Shown: in pieces, positions 34,468 through 43,709 of the stretch
Position numbering within the stretch: the stretch's first letter is position 1
Layout: each line of letters opens with the position of its first letter
From: JAEYFP01 sp964566545
GTDB lineage: Bacteria; Bacillota; Clostridia; Lachnospirales; Lachnospiraceae
Assembly (NCBI GenBank): GCA_964566545.1
Contig: CAZMIX010000001.1
Coordinates: forward strand, 62,001-126,000
Reading direction: 5' to 3'
Length of the DNA stretch: 64,000 nucleotides
Program-made: the position numbers and the translations under genes
Notes under the pieces: model-generated
Database searches by the model: none
The model's input: the letters and a program-made list of their open reading frames with translations, nothing else
What the model was told of the DNA's origin: nothing

Positions 34468-36114
34468 CTACTCCTCATCATCCAAATCATTTAATATTAA
34501 ATGAATCACGCGCTCCTGTCCTCTGGAAAAATCCTTCGTGAGCTGAAGCTTTCTCATTTCCTGACGCACCTTCGGCGTGGAAATAAGCCAGCGGATCGTA
34601 GAAATGATCGTCAGCGCATCCTGCTCCCTGCCGATGCCGAGATTGATAAAGCCGTTTTGGATGCCCGCGAATACATGCTCCGCTTCGCGTTCATTCTGCG
34701 CCATCACGATAGAAGGGACGCCCATGCTTGCCAGCTCATAGACCGTCCTGCCCTGCGAGGTGACGGCAAGATCCATTTTGTTCATATAGGCGCTGACTCG
34801 CTTCACATCGTTATGGATATAAATATTAGTTTCCTCATCTGTGACAATTTTATCCTTATGCGGATAAGCGAAGCCAACGAGGAAATGGAACTGGATGTCC
34901 GGATACTCGCCGTGCAGCACTTTACAAACCTCATACAGCCTGCCCGTCAGATCGGATGGGTCCGAGCCGCCGAAAATCACGAGAATATTTTTTACCTCTT
35001 CGGAAAATTCCTTCGGCTCCTCCTCTAAAAATTCATCCCGAATACAAAAATACTTCGAGCCGTAATATTCATTATGGAGCTTATCGCCCTTTTCATACAG
35101 CGCATTGATGACGGCGTCCGCGTATTTTGCGCCAGGTCCGATATCCTCAAAGTTAATGACCCTCTTTACATGCTTCGTGACCATCATCATATAGTCCTGC
35201 GTCGTATCCAGAATATCGTTGACAAGAATATCCGGCTTTTCTCTCCTCAGCACCTCTTCAAATTCCTGCTCATCGGCAACGGTGAGCACCGGAAAGTTCG
35301 CTTCCTTCAGCCGCTCGATGCCGATATCGCTCTCAGAATCCGCCGCAAACAGAATCTCATGCGCCGTCAGCTTGTAGGCAAGCGTCAGACAGCGATAAAT
35401 ATGCCCCATTCCGAGCTGCATCTTGCCGACGGTACGAAACAGCACCTTTTTCCGCCGTAGGATATTCTCGCAGATCACCCAGTCCGAATACGTGTCGATG
35501 TCGATCGCCTCTTCTTCGGGAATTTCAAAAATATTGACCTTTGCTCCGATTCTGCCGTTTTCCGTCACACATTCCCTGCGCGTGATCAAAAAGCCTCCCG
35601 TCTCCACGTAATTGGCTGGAAGCTCCTGGGAGTTCAGGCGCTTCTCATAATTTTTTGTAATTTTGCCGTCGCACACTCCCCAGGATAAGTGCGGCTTGTT
35701 CATCGCGCTTAAAATCGTATCCCACTCGGATTCCTCAAAAAAACAAATCGCTTTTTTCAGCGTCTTAAATTTCAGCGTCGGAGAAGTCGCCTGCATCGTA
35801 ATGACGGTATCATAGGTACATTGCTTTTCGCGCTCCATATACTGCACGGCATGGTAAATAACAGGGTCGAGCGTCACCTTATCCGTCGCAAGCTCCTTCG
35901 GACGGGCGATGACCTCCACACCTCTTTTTTCCACGATGCCCCCAAGCTCCTCGTCATCCGTGGAAACAGCCACATCCACATCCATATAAGCCTTGAGCGC
36001 ATTTGCGTTTTCTATCGAATAGCAGATCAACGGCTTTCCGCACATGATCCGCACATTTTTTCTCGGTATTCTCTTTGAACCGCCTCTTGCCGGTATGACT
36101 ATCAATGTTTTCAT
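34468..36114 (-). CDS. Fusion of CMP-nonulosonate synthetase (NeuA/PseF/SpsF) and PseG-like domain
   Basis: Residues 1-220 are a CMP-sugar synthetase (LIVIPARGGSKRIPRKNV, KPLICYSI, ITMQATSPTLKF), which activates a nonulosonic acid with CTP. Residues 221-548 match PseG-type UDP-sugar hydrolases and related GT-B proteins: LFRTVGKMQLGMGHIYRCLT with the G-x-G-H-x-x-R motif (His238, Arg241), VIFGGSDPSDLTGR and SQGRTVYELASMGVPSIV. In the pseudaminic pathway PseG comes before PseI and PseF comes after it, so the fusion joins non-consecutive steps. B. subtilis encodes the similar SpsF and SpsG separately. It shares four bases with the flippase gene upstream, and neuB is next but one. Confidence 0.87.
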   Translation of the reverse strand: MKTLIVIPARGGSKRIPRKNVRIMCGKPLICYSIENANALKAYMDVDVAVSTDDEELGGIVEKRGVEVIARPKELATDKVTLDPVIYHAVQYMEREKQCTYDTVITMQATSPTLKFKTLKKAICFFEESEWDTILSAMNKPHLSWGVCDGKITKNYEKRLNSQELPANYVETGGFLITRRECVTENGRIGAKVNIFEIPEEEAIDIDTYSDWVICENILRRKKVLFRTVGKMQLGMGHIYRCLTLAYKLTAHEILFAADSESDIGIERLKEANFPVLTVADEQEFEEVLRREKPDILVNDILDTTQDYMMMVTKHVKRVINFEDIGPGAKYADAVINALYEKGDKLHNEYYGSKYFCIRDEFLEEEPKEFSEEVKNILVIFGGSDPSDLTGRLYEVCKVLHGEYPDIQFHFLVGFAYPHKDKIVTDEETNIYIHNDVKRVSAYMNKMDLAVTSQGRTVYELASMGVPSIVMAQNEREAEHVFAGIQNGFINLGIGREQDALTIISTIRWLISTPKVRQEMRKLQLTKDFSRGQERVIHLILNDLDDEE

Positions 36115-37574
36115 CCCTGACTCCTTTGGTTATCCTTCTTAAAGTAATGCTGCTTGATATAGGTAAGCAGTAACATTATATCACGTCTTTTGATAAATGC
36201 AAAAATTCCTAGTATAACGACCGCCAAACTATAACGAGCCACGAGGATCTCGACGCCATCCTTGTAAAACAGGCTCATCAGCAGGCCGATCCCGCAGCAG
36301 AGCGCCATCGAGGCAAACATGTAAAAGTTGGCATAGACTCGTTTCTTAAGAACAAACCGCGTCGCGATATAGTGGAACAGCAGCAGAAACAAATAACTGA
36401 ACAGCGTCGTATAGCCCGCGGAAATGTATCCATAACGCGGAATGAAAATCAAATTCAGCACATAGTTGACGATCGCTGCCAGAATGGAGCTGACGGCGAT
36501 GACCGGCGTCTTTTTATAAAACAGCTCCACATTGACGTAATTCGTATAATAATACTGCGCCAGCGTACCGAGCGCAACCGGAGGAATGACCCATTTTGCC
36601 TGCCAGTAGTCGGGCGAATTCGGAGAAAGGATCATCAGCGCCTCAGGCGCGACCGTAATAAAACCGATCGTTAAAAACGCCCCGAGCAGCACAAGCTTTT
36701 TTTGTATCTGGCGGATCTGCTGTTTATTCTCCGCATGGAGCTGATCGTTAAACCACGGCAGCCATGCCTGTCCGATCGCATTCGTAAAAATGGCGAGCAG
36801 CGTCGCAAAGCTGTAGCCGAACGTATAAAGCCCGTTATCCGCGTCGCCGCAGATGTCCTTGATCATGATCCGATCGATCTGTGCCAGCACCGTGAGCGCC
36901 AGCGCGTGCGGGATCATCGGCAGCCCCATTTTCAGGGCATAGACCCAGTATTCTTTTTTATAAAACACGCGCCCATTCCGTAAAATGCGAAAATAAAACC
37001 AGACGCCCATCATAAACGTCGGCAGCAGCGTTCCTAAAATTTTGCCAAAATAACGCTTTTCATTGAACAGCAGCATCAGGGCGACGGAAAACAGGATCGT
37101 GCCGAGGCAGGAAATGATCGAGATCGCGATATTTTCCTTATACTTATATTCATACCGGCATTTCTGCTGCATGTACTCCACGGAAGGCGAAATCATCAGA
37201 TAAACAAACAGCACGATGACGAGCGGCACCTCGTAGTGGATCGCCGCTGAAATCTGCTCCCTGAAAATAGTCGCCGCGAGCAGCACGCAAAAAGCGAATG
37301 AACTGGAAAGCCCCTGCAGCGCCGACATATATTCGTCAAACCGATCACCAAAATCAATTTTAGCCCGCCCGATGCTGTATACGATGCACAGGCAGGTAAG
37401 GATATTGAAGATATCGATCCAGGAATTAAACGTATTGGCACGTCCATAGTCGGCCGTCGTCAGCATGCTCGTATAAATCGGCGTCGTGACGATCGCGATC
37501 GCTCTGATGGAAATGCTCGAAATCATATACCAGATCCCGGATTTGATTACCTTATTTCCCTTTTCTTTTCTCAT
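36111..37574 (-). CDS. Wzx-type flippase (module 2)
   Basis: 487 residues with 12-14 helices. MOP/PST features are IRAIAIVTTPIYTSMLTTAD, YGRANTFNSWIDIFNIL, LAQIDRIMIKDICG and NGLYTFGYSFATLLAIF. It should translocate the repeat unit carrying the nonulosonic acid. The gene is locked between neuB and the CMP-sugar synthetase fusion by four-base overlaps at both ends, which ties this flippase to the sialic-acid-like sugar. Confidence 0.9.
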   Translation of the reverse strand: MRKEKGNKVIKSGIWYMISSISIRAIAIVTTPIYTSMLTTADYGRANTFNSWIDIFNILTCLCIVYSIGRAKIDFGDRFDEYMSALQGLSSSFAFCVLLAATIFREQISAAIHYEVPLVIVLFVYLMISPSVEYMQQKCRYEYKYKENIAISIISCLGTILFSVALMLLFNEKRYFGKILGTLLPTFMMGVWFYFRILRNGRVFYKKEYWVYALKMGLPMIPHALALTVLAQIDRIMIKDICGDADNGLYTFGYSFATLLAIFTNAIGQAWLPWFNDQLHAENKQQIRQIQKKLVLLGAFLTIGFITVAPEALMILSPNSPDYWQAKWVIPPVALGTLAQYYYTNYVNVELFYKKTPVIAVSSILAAIVNYVLNLIFIPRYGYISAGYTTLFSYLFLLLFHYIATRFVLKKRVYANFYMFASMALCCGIGLLMSLFYKDGVEILVARYSLAVVILGIFAFIKRRDIMLLLTYIKQHYFKKDNQRSQG

Positions 37575-38644
37575 GATGTAAACATCCAGTCCATTAAAAT
37601 CGTGTCCTCCGCGATGTCCTGGGCGGCAGCCCTGCCGACCAGCTCCGGCAGCCCAGCCGGGGAAATGCCGGTTCCCGGACGTTTAAACGTCACCATTTCT
37701 TCCGTGATAAGCGTTCCCTTTTGGATGTCCACGGCCGACACGATGGAGCGCCTCGCGTTTTTGCGCGCGGTCAGCTCGGTTTCCAGACAGCATAGCTCGC
37801 CCTTGCCGCGTATGAGATCCATCTCCTCAATGCCCTTTAAAATCCGCTTTGCGTCCTCCGGGTCCATCGCGTGATAATGGTCATTTCCCTTCAGAGTCTT
37901 GTCGAGCGTAAAGTGCTTCTCGATACAGAGCGCGCCGAGATTATACGCCGTCTTGATGACATCGCAGTTTTCCGTCGGCTTCGTATGGTCCGAATAGCCG
38001 ATATACAAATCGGGAAACTGGCTTGCCAGAGAGGAAATCTTTAGTAAATTCGCGTCCTTAAGCGGCGTCGGATACTCGAGCACGCAGTGCAGCAGCACGA
38101 TCGGCTTTTCGTTATGCATACGGATCGTGTCGATCGCGGCCTCGATTTCCGGCAGCTCCGATGCGCCGACCGATAACAGGACCGGCTTATTTTTCTTCGC
38201 CTGATGCTCGATAAACGGCAGATTGGATAAATCGGAGGAAGAAATCTTATAGACTTCCATCAGCTCATCGAGATAGTCTGCGGACTCGAAATCAAAGGCT
38301 GTGGATAGAAATTCGATTTCCAGACTGTCCGCATATGCCTTTAATTCTTTATATTCCTCATAGCCAAAGCTGTCAAACTTCTGAAACAGCTCATATTGGG
38401 ATGTTGTCGGCTCCTCGGTCGTATCCCAGTAGGAGGGAGACGCTTTCGCCGCAAGCGTGCCGGCTTTGTAGGTCTGGAACTTTACGGCATGGATGCCGGC
38501 TTCGGCAGCCGCCTTCACCATTTCCTTTGCGGCTTCCATCACCGTAATACCCTCTTTTTTAGCAATGTCATAATAATTGACGCCAATTTCGGCGATCAGC
38601 ACGAACCGGCCGCTCTCCAGCCGACTGATAATCATACTTTCCAT
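37571..38644 (-). CDS. neuB: Nonulosonic acid synthase (NeuB/PseI/LegI/SpsE family)
   Basis: Condenses a 2-acetamido hexose with phosphoenolpyruvate to a nine-carbon acid. The TIM barrel has FVLIAEIGVNYYDIAKKEG, VKFQTYKAGTLAAKASPSYW, FLSTAFDFESADYL, YKISSSDLSNLPFIEH, IGYSDHT and CIEKHFTLD. The C-terminal SAF (antifreeze-like) domain has RRSIVSAVDIQKGTLITEEM and RPGTGISP. The start is set at 38644, where the ATG shares one base with the preceding TGA and AGGGAGGAG lies five bases upstream. It is 357 residues long. It cannot be assigned to sialic, legionaminic or pseudaminic acid by reading alone. Confidence 0.92.
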   Translation of the reverse strand: MESMIISRLESGRFVLIAEIGVNYYDIAKKEGITVMEAAKEMVKAAAEAGIHAVKFQTYKAGTLAAKASPSYWDTTEEPTTSQYELFQKFDSFGYEEYKELKAYADSLEIEFLSTAFDFESADYLDELMEVYKISSSDLSNLPFIEHQAKKNKPVLLSVGASELPEIEAAIDTIRMHNEKPIVLLHCVLEYPTPLKDANLLKISSLASQFPDLYIGYSDHTKPTENCDVIKTAYNLGALCIEKHFTLDKTLKGNDHYHAMDPEDAKRILKGIEEMDLIRGKGELCCLETELTARKNARRSIVSAVDIQKGTLITEEMVTFKRPGTGISPAGLPELVGRAAAQDIAEDTILMDWMFTS

Positions 38645-40239
38645 CAATGCTCCTCCCTGTAGCGCGCATAGCCCGCCTTATAAAACTTAAGCAACCGTTT
38701 CAGCTGCTCCTCAAATTTCTCATCCTCCTGCTCTTTCCCGGCCAACACCTTTTCGGCCTTTCCCATCAGATAAAACAGGTCGATCTCAAAGCCAATTTCC
38801 TTCATCGTCTGCAAATAAGCGGCGCAGGAGTGGATATTGTCAATTTCCCCGAAATCCCGGATCAGCTCCGGCAAATCCTCAAAGCTTCTGACCCGCGTGA
38901 TCCCGTCGATCAGCGCGAACGGTACATCGCCGAACAAAAGCGACTTGCGCCCGAGCAGCGCTTCTTCATACGCGGTCGTTCCGACGATCGTCACAACACC
39001 CTTCGCATTCGCGATCCACGGCTTCGGGTCATGATAGTAGTTGACCTGCACGAGCCGGACGTTGTGAAGCTCCTTTACCTTTTTATAAAATTGTACGCCG
39101 CGCTCGCCGAGCATCGCCTGGTGCTCCTTCACGTAAAGTTTCCAGCCGACCGGAAGGGACTTGGACACCTGCTCGATCAGACTGCACTCGTCCACATAGT
39201 ACGAAGCCTTTACGAATACGGTCGATTCCGGTATGAGATGGAGCGGCATATAGACGTAATCCTCGCCCGGCACCGGATTTTCAAAATACTTATTTTTGCC
39301 CATAAACTTTCTTCTGAGCAGCAGAACCTGCAAATAATGAAAAAAGTAAGGAACGCTCGGCGCATACAGAATTTTATTCGTGCGCTTGATTTTCAGATTC
39401 TTTTTTGTAATGTCCATGTTCCAGAAATAATTCCATTTCCCGTGCATGACGCGCAGAATCCAAATGAGGGAGTCCCGTTCATACTGGCTTGTCACCGTGC
39501 CGGCAAATTCCTTATTCATGATCGTCGTCTGTTTTCTGTAATCCTCAATATAGGCGTAGGACTCGGCCAGCTCCTCCTTTGACTTTTTCAGATTGGCTTC
39601 ATAAGCCTTCACGACATAATCGTCGATGCCGATCGTATTCTGAAAAGTCGGGTATTTGTAATAGCCGAATTTGGAATATTCCACCGTGATATAGGGAATT
39701 CCCTTCCGGTAGGCGATCTCGTTGATGATCGTCCGCTGCAGCTCCGCATTGTCAAAGTCCAGAATCATGTCCGGTTCAAATTCTTCAAAAATAGAGAGGA
39801 TCTTCTTATAGTTTAACTGAAGCCAATACATATTTTCGTCGTAATTTGTCAGCGACCAGTAATAGCGGTAATGATAGTGCCTCGTATTTTCCTGCGAGCT
39901 CATCAACTGCAGATTCAGATTTTTAAAATGCGTATATTCCGCCTCGATTTTTTCAAGATACGCAAGATCGATGGGAGAGCTTTTCTGCTTGAGCCCCTTT
40001 GTATACTGTTCGCAAATATCCCGCACATCATACAGCTTGACGTCGGGAAGCTCTTCCTTAAACTTGTAATACGTGTTTTCGTTGTAATAACATTTATTGT
40101 AGCTGCATTCCGTGGACATGATATAAAAGGCGGCAACCTCGTTGTCCTCCTTTAAGCTTCTCGCCAAAAACCATAGCGGCATCGAGTAAGTCTCCCGGCA
40201 TACAAAAAGTATTTTTTTATTGCGAAAATCCTGCACCAT
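38644..40239 (-). CDS. Putative capsule-type (KpsC/KpsS-like) glycosyltransferase
   Basis: 531 residues, no membrane helix. The family is uncertain. The C-terminal third resembles capsule polysaccharide transferases of the PF05159 type: VFVKASYYVDECSLIEQVSK, LYVKEHQAMLGERGVQFYKK, then VVTIVGTTAYEEALLGRKS, with the glycine-rich acceptor segment. The N-terminal half (KILFVCRETYSMPLWFLARS) is Tyr-rich. It shares one base with neuB (TGATG), so it is a good candidate for the transferase that uses the CMP-nonulosonic acid; that is inference from context. Confidence 0.7.
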   Translation of the reverse strand: MVQDFRNKKILFVCRETYSMPLWFLARSLKEDNEVAAFYIMSTECSYNKCYYNENTYYKFKEELPDVKLYDVRDICEQYTKGLKQKSSPIDLAYLEKIEAEYTHFKNLNLQLMSSQENTRHYHYRYYWSLTNYDENMYWLQLNYKKILSIFEEFEPDMILDFDNAELQRTIINEIAYRKGIPYITVEYSKFGYYKYPTFQNTIGIDDYVVKAYEANLKKSKEELAESYAYIEDYRKQTTIMNKEFAGTVTSQYERDSLIWILRVMHGKWNYFWNMDITKKNLKIKRTNKILYAPSVPYFFHYLQVLLLRRKFMGKNKYFENPVPGEDYVYMPLHLIPESTVFVKASYYVDECSLIEQVSKSLPVGWKLYVKEHQAMLGERGVQFYKKVKELHNVRLVQVNYYHDPKPWIANAKGVVTIVGTTAYEEALLGRKSLLFGDVPFALIDGITRVRSFEDLPELIRDFGEIDNIHSCAAYLQTMKEIGFEIDLFYLMGKAEKVLAGKEQEDEKFEEQLKRLLKFYKAGYARYREEH

Positions 40240-40290
40240 TTGCTCCTTTCAGTCGCGGCTTCCTGTTCGCTGCACTACCGTTTTCTGTCT

Positions 40291-41319
40291 TTACAACCCC
40301 TGCTTTTTAAAGGTTTGGGTCCAGTCCGTACCTGTTCGATATGAAATATGATTCTTTAAAAACCGCTTCCTGCGGGATGCCGTAACCTTTGCGAACAGCC
40401 ATGGGCTGCTGTTGCACAGCAGCATTTTTAATTTAAGGCTCCTTTGCACGCGCGGATCCTTACTGACTTCCTTTGCGTGTGTCCGTACGTAGGACAGGTA
40501 TTCCCGATCATGCTCTTTGGAAAAGACGCCAAACAGCACGCTGTTTTGAATCACGCTCATATTTTCATGGACGAGAAAGAACGAAACCGCATCCTTCAGG
40601 CCCGGGTACTGCTCTAAAAGCTTTTCACAGATTTCATAATCCGCCTGTAAAGACAGCATCAGGTTCTGTTCGACGCGGGAGCCGCTGTCCCCGCTCACGC
40701 GGAAATAATATTTGGAAGCCGTATGGTAAACAATTTTTTCTGCCTGCGATAAAATCCGGTGAGCGATCTGCCGGTCCTCCACAAGCTGTCCGACCGGAAA
40801 CCGGATCGTCTCAAACAACGTTTTCCGGTAAAGCTTATCCCATAAATGCAGGAAAAATCCCTCCTGATATAAAATCATCTCAAATGCCTGCTCGGTATCC
40901 AGCACGTATTCCAGATCTTTAGATGTCCCATCCACGCAGTTTTCATACGCATAATATTTGCCGGTCACGGATACATCCGCATCATGCTTAAGAGCCGCCT
41001 GCACCATCGTCTCCACCATGTCCGGGTCTATGTAGTCGTCTCCGTCCACAAAGCCGATATAATCGCCCGTGGCCGCATTAAGTCCCTGATTTCTCGCGAC
41101 GGCGGTCCCCTTCGGTTCCTCTTTCAGCACGAGAACCCGCGCATCCTCAGATGCGATCTCCTCGCAGATCTCCTCGCAGGCGCTGTCGCCCTTGCCGACG
41201 ACGCAGATGATCTCAAGGTTTTGATACGTCTGTCCTGTCACGCTCCTCAAGCACTGCTCCAAAAAGCGCTCCACCTTATAAATGATAATGATAATGCTCA
41301 CCTTAGGCATTCTGTCCAT
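40291..41319 (-). CDS. Glycosyltransferase family 2
   Basis: 342-residue GT-A transferase: KVSIIIIIYKVERFLEQCLR, GTAVARNQGLNAATGDYIGF and VDGDDYIDPDMVE with the DGDD metal-binding site. After the catalytic domain come helices typical of CpsJ/EpsJ-like capsule transferases (FLHLWDKLYRKTLFE). The coding region overlaps the WbsX gene by 17 bases; a shorter start at 41310 (MPKVSII) is equally possible. It probably adds one residue of the module 2 repeat unit. Confidence 0.86.
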   Translation of the reverse strand: MDRMPKVSIIIIIYKVERFLEQCLRSVTGQTYQNLEIICVVGKGDSACEEICEEIASEDARVLVLKEEPKGTAVARNQGLNAATGDYIGFVDGDDYIDPDMVETMVQAALKHDADVSVTGKYYAYENCVDGTSKDLEYVLDTEQAFEMILYQEGFFLHLWDKLYRKTLFETIRFPVGQLVEDRQIAHRILSQAEKIVYHTASKYYFRVSGDSGSRVEQNLMLSLQADYEICEKLLEQYPGLKDAVSFFLVHENMSVIQNSVLFGVFSKEHDREYLSYVRTHAKEVSKDPRVQRSLKLKMLLCNSSPWLFAKVTASRRKRFLKNHISYRTGTDWTQTFKKQGL

Positions 41320-42400
41320 CTTCCTCCATCACGCGCCGGATCGCCTCCAAATAGGCATATTTTCTCGTCTCGTCCGGTTCGAGCATCGCGCCCTCTCCCC
41401 ATTCGTTCCACGCGTTGATCAACACGAAATCCGCATTCCTTCCCCGCACCTGTTCCTTTAGTTTGCGGAGCACCTGTTCAAATCTGGCGGGATTCGTATT
41501 TTTGTATACAAGCCCTTTATAGCTCCTGCGCGGCGTATTGTCCCAATCCGGGATCAGACCCGGAAACTCGTCATCCGCATAGCTCCTCGCGGCAATCCGG
41601 TCAACAATCCAGTCGCCGGGAATGCTGCGCTCCAACAGCTTTTTCTTCTTAAAACGGTTCAGCACCGTCTTCGTGAGGACGGACAAATGATACCAGCACT
41701 CTTTCGCTTTTGAAAAATCGTGCTTCAGCGTATAGCCCGGCTCAAAATAGTACCAGGCGTCCACCAGCTCTTTTCGCTGCTCCTGCTGCCCCGCCGTCTT
41801 GCCCGATACGATGTAAAGGCCCCCAAAACCGGCTTCGACAGCCCATCTGCGAAAGCAGCCGAGCATTTCCTTTAAACAGCCGATATCGAACGTGCGGTAA
41901 ATTTGAAATACGGGCTTGCCGTCCACCTTCACATACCGCTCATCCTGAAAAAACGGCAGCAAATAATCAAAATGAGCGCGCCAGTCCGCTTCTGTCCCAT
42001 AATCCTGCTTCATCAAAATCTCTTCGGCGAGGTCGTACCACGTCCGGGTCCACGTTTCATTCGCCCAGCAAATGCTGTAGCGGATGTCGATGTCCGGGTG
42101 TGCGAGCAGGATTTCCATCGGCTGCTCCATCAATTGCCGGCCCTTGAACCAATATTGGTAAATGCTGAACCCGTAAATACCGTATTCCTTTGCGAGTGAC
42201 GCCTGCCACCGCCATGTTTCCTCTCCCTGCTTCACGAGGTCATAATAACGTCCGTTAAGCGGCACGCGCGGCTGCTTGTGCCCCCGGTAAAGCGGAAGCG
42301 CGCGCTTCACGGCCGTCCACTCCGTATAGCCCTCGCCCCACCATTCATTATTTTCGGGAAATTCATGATATTGCGGCAAATATAAACACATGATTCTCAT
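41303..42400 (-). CDS. WbsX-like protein (GH99-like domain)
   Basis: 365 residues matching the WbsX family found in many O-antigen and rhamnan loci: MCLYLPQYHEFPENNEWWG with the EWTAVKRALPLYRGHKQPR element, YGIYGFSIYQYWFKGR, YSICWANETWTRTW, and FVLINAWNEWGEGAMLEPD. The fold is related to endo-mannanases of family GH99, and in characterised polysaccharide loci such domains are thought to act as glycosyltransferases. There is no signal peptide, so it works in the cytoplasm, which fits synthesis rather than breakdown. Confidence 0.88.
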   Translation of the reverse strand: MRIMCLYLPQYHEFPENNEWWGEGYTEWTAVKRALPLYRGHKQPRVPLNGRYYDLVKQGEETWRWQASLAKEYGIYGFSIYQYWFKGRQLMEQPMEILLAHPDIDIRYSICWANETWTRTWYDLAEEILMKQDYGTEADWRAHFDYLLPFFQDERYVKVDGKPVFQIYRTFDIGCLKEMLGCFRRWAVEAGFGGLYIVSGKTAGQQEQRKELVDAWYYFEPGYTLKHDFSKAKECWYHLSVLTKTVLNRFKKKKLLERSIPGDWIVDRIAARSYADDEFPGLIPDWDNTPRRSYKGLVYKNTNPARFEQVLRKLKEQVRGRNADFVLINAWNEWGEGAMLEPDETRKYAYLEAIRRVMEEDGQNA

Positions 42401-42409
42401 AAATGAAAG

Positions 42410-43684
42410 TTACTCCTGTTTTCTGTCTTTATCGATCTCATCCGCATTTTCACCTTTGCTTCTGCATATCACATCCGCGCACCGCCCGACTGCAAACCAG
42501 AAAACAGGGGCGGCAAGCTGGAACGATAAAATATTCGAGCCGACCGATTGCAGCAGCGCAATCGCGATGATGCCGATTTCCACATAGCAGTCCTTCAGAT
42601 GCCGGACGCTCTTTGTAAAAATCAGAATCAGAATATAAAGAAAAATCGAAAAGCCTAAAATGCCTTCCTCGCAGAACATCTTGATCAGGCCGCCGTCGGC
42701 TATGACGTGCGTCCCTTCAAAATCCAGCGCCTTATGCCCGTTCGCGCCAAGTCCGTTGCCAAACCAATAGCTGTACATGTTGTTGACGGCGGCCACCCAT
42801 TGCTCGCTCCGCTGTCCGATCGCTCCCGGCAAAGAAACGAGCCGGTAATAGATTTTCATGACGACTTCAAAGGAAACGAAGCATAGCCCCAGAAAAGCGG
42901 CCAGAATCGCCGCGCACTCGATGAAAAAATAATTCTTTTTCAGAAGTCGGAACTCAAAAAATACCAATTGATTCACATAAATTACGACGAGAATCGCTAC
43001 GACCATCGCCGAGCGCTGGTTGCTGAGCAGCGCAAATACGAAATTCAATCCAAAAAAGAGGATTCCTGTCTTACGTTCCCTGTTCTCCATCAAAAAATAG
43101 GAGGCGGCCAACATTCCGCATACGGCCAGAAAGCCCAAAATTGTGCTTCCGATGACGGAATGCATCCGAATGCGCATCGTCGGCGCATCCGCCTTGGAAA
43201 TATAGCTCCATTTTAAAAGATAGTCCAGATAAAACTGCGGGGCCGTGATATAAAGCAGCAGTCCGACGACACAGATGAGCAGCACCGCCAGAAGAAATTT
43301 TTTATAAAAATCCTTTGTCCGCTCCTTCGCCGTCCTTCCTGCCATATAAAACAAGACGGGCAGCACGGAATTGGCGAATTCGTCCACATAGATCTTTGCG
43401 GGCAGTCCGCTCTTCGTGAGCCAGATGACTGAGAGCAGATTATAGATAAAATAGGCTGCCACAAGCCAGTCAAGCGTACGGTTAAAGGAAACGCGCTTTT
43501 TTAAAACAAGTTCAGCCGCCACGCCGAGCATCAAAAGTGCCGCGAACACGCCCGGGCGCATCGCGTCCACAAACAGCGTCAGCACATATCCGAGCATGAC
43601 AAGCGTATAATACCACTCGAACAAATTCCAGTTTTTTATTTTGTTGGTCGTTTCCCGCAAAAAGGAAGGCTTCCTCGCTTCCAT
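42410..43684 (-). CDS. Wzy-type polymerase or O-antigen ligase-like protein (module 2)
   Basis: 424 residues, about 11 helices. The long periplasmic loop has IGQRSEQWVAAVNNMYSYW, FGNGLGANGHKALDFEGTH and VIADGGLIKMFCEEGILGF, the pattern of the O-antigen ligase/polymerase family. It should polymerise the repeat unit flipped by the Wzx at 36111. It lies between the WbsX gene and a GT4 gene with short gaps. It is clearly different from the two Wzy paralogues at 56575 and 59262. Confidence 0.88.
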   Translation of the reverse strand: MEARKPSFLRETTNKIKNWNLFEWYYTLVMLGYVLTLFVDAMRPGVFAALLMLGVAAELVLKKRVSFNRTLDWLVAAYFIYNLLSVIWLTKSGLPAKIYVDEFANSVLPVLFYMAGRTAKERTKDFYKKFLLAVLLICVVGLLLYITAPQFYLDYLLKWSYISKADAPTMRIRMHSVIGSTILGFLAVCGMLAASYFLMENRERKTGILFFGLNFVFALLSNQRSAMVVAILVVIYVNQLVFFEFRLLKKNYFFIECAAILAAFLGLCFVSFEVVMKIYYRLVSLPGAIGQRSEQWVAAVNNMYSYWFGNGLGANGHKALDFEGTHVIADGGLIKMFCEEGILGFSIFLYILILIFTKSVRHLKDCYVEIGIIAIALLQSVGSNILSFQLAAPVFWFAVGRCADVICRSKGENADEIDKDRKQE

Positions 43685-43709
43685 TCTTTATACCTCATTA
43701 TCATACTTT

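Noticed and set aside
38647..39582. Plus-strand reading frame of 311 codons
   Set aside because: Antisense to the 531-residue transferase gene; no ribosome binding site and composition typical of a mirror frame.
41303..42400. Secreted glycoside hydrolase of family 99
   Set aside because: No signal peptide, and the sequence follows the WbsX subgroup of polysaccharide loci, so a biosynthetic role is more likely than degradation.
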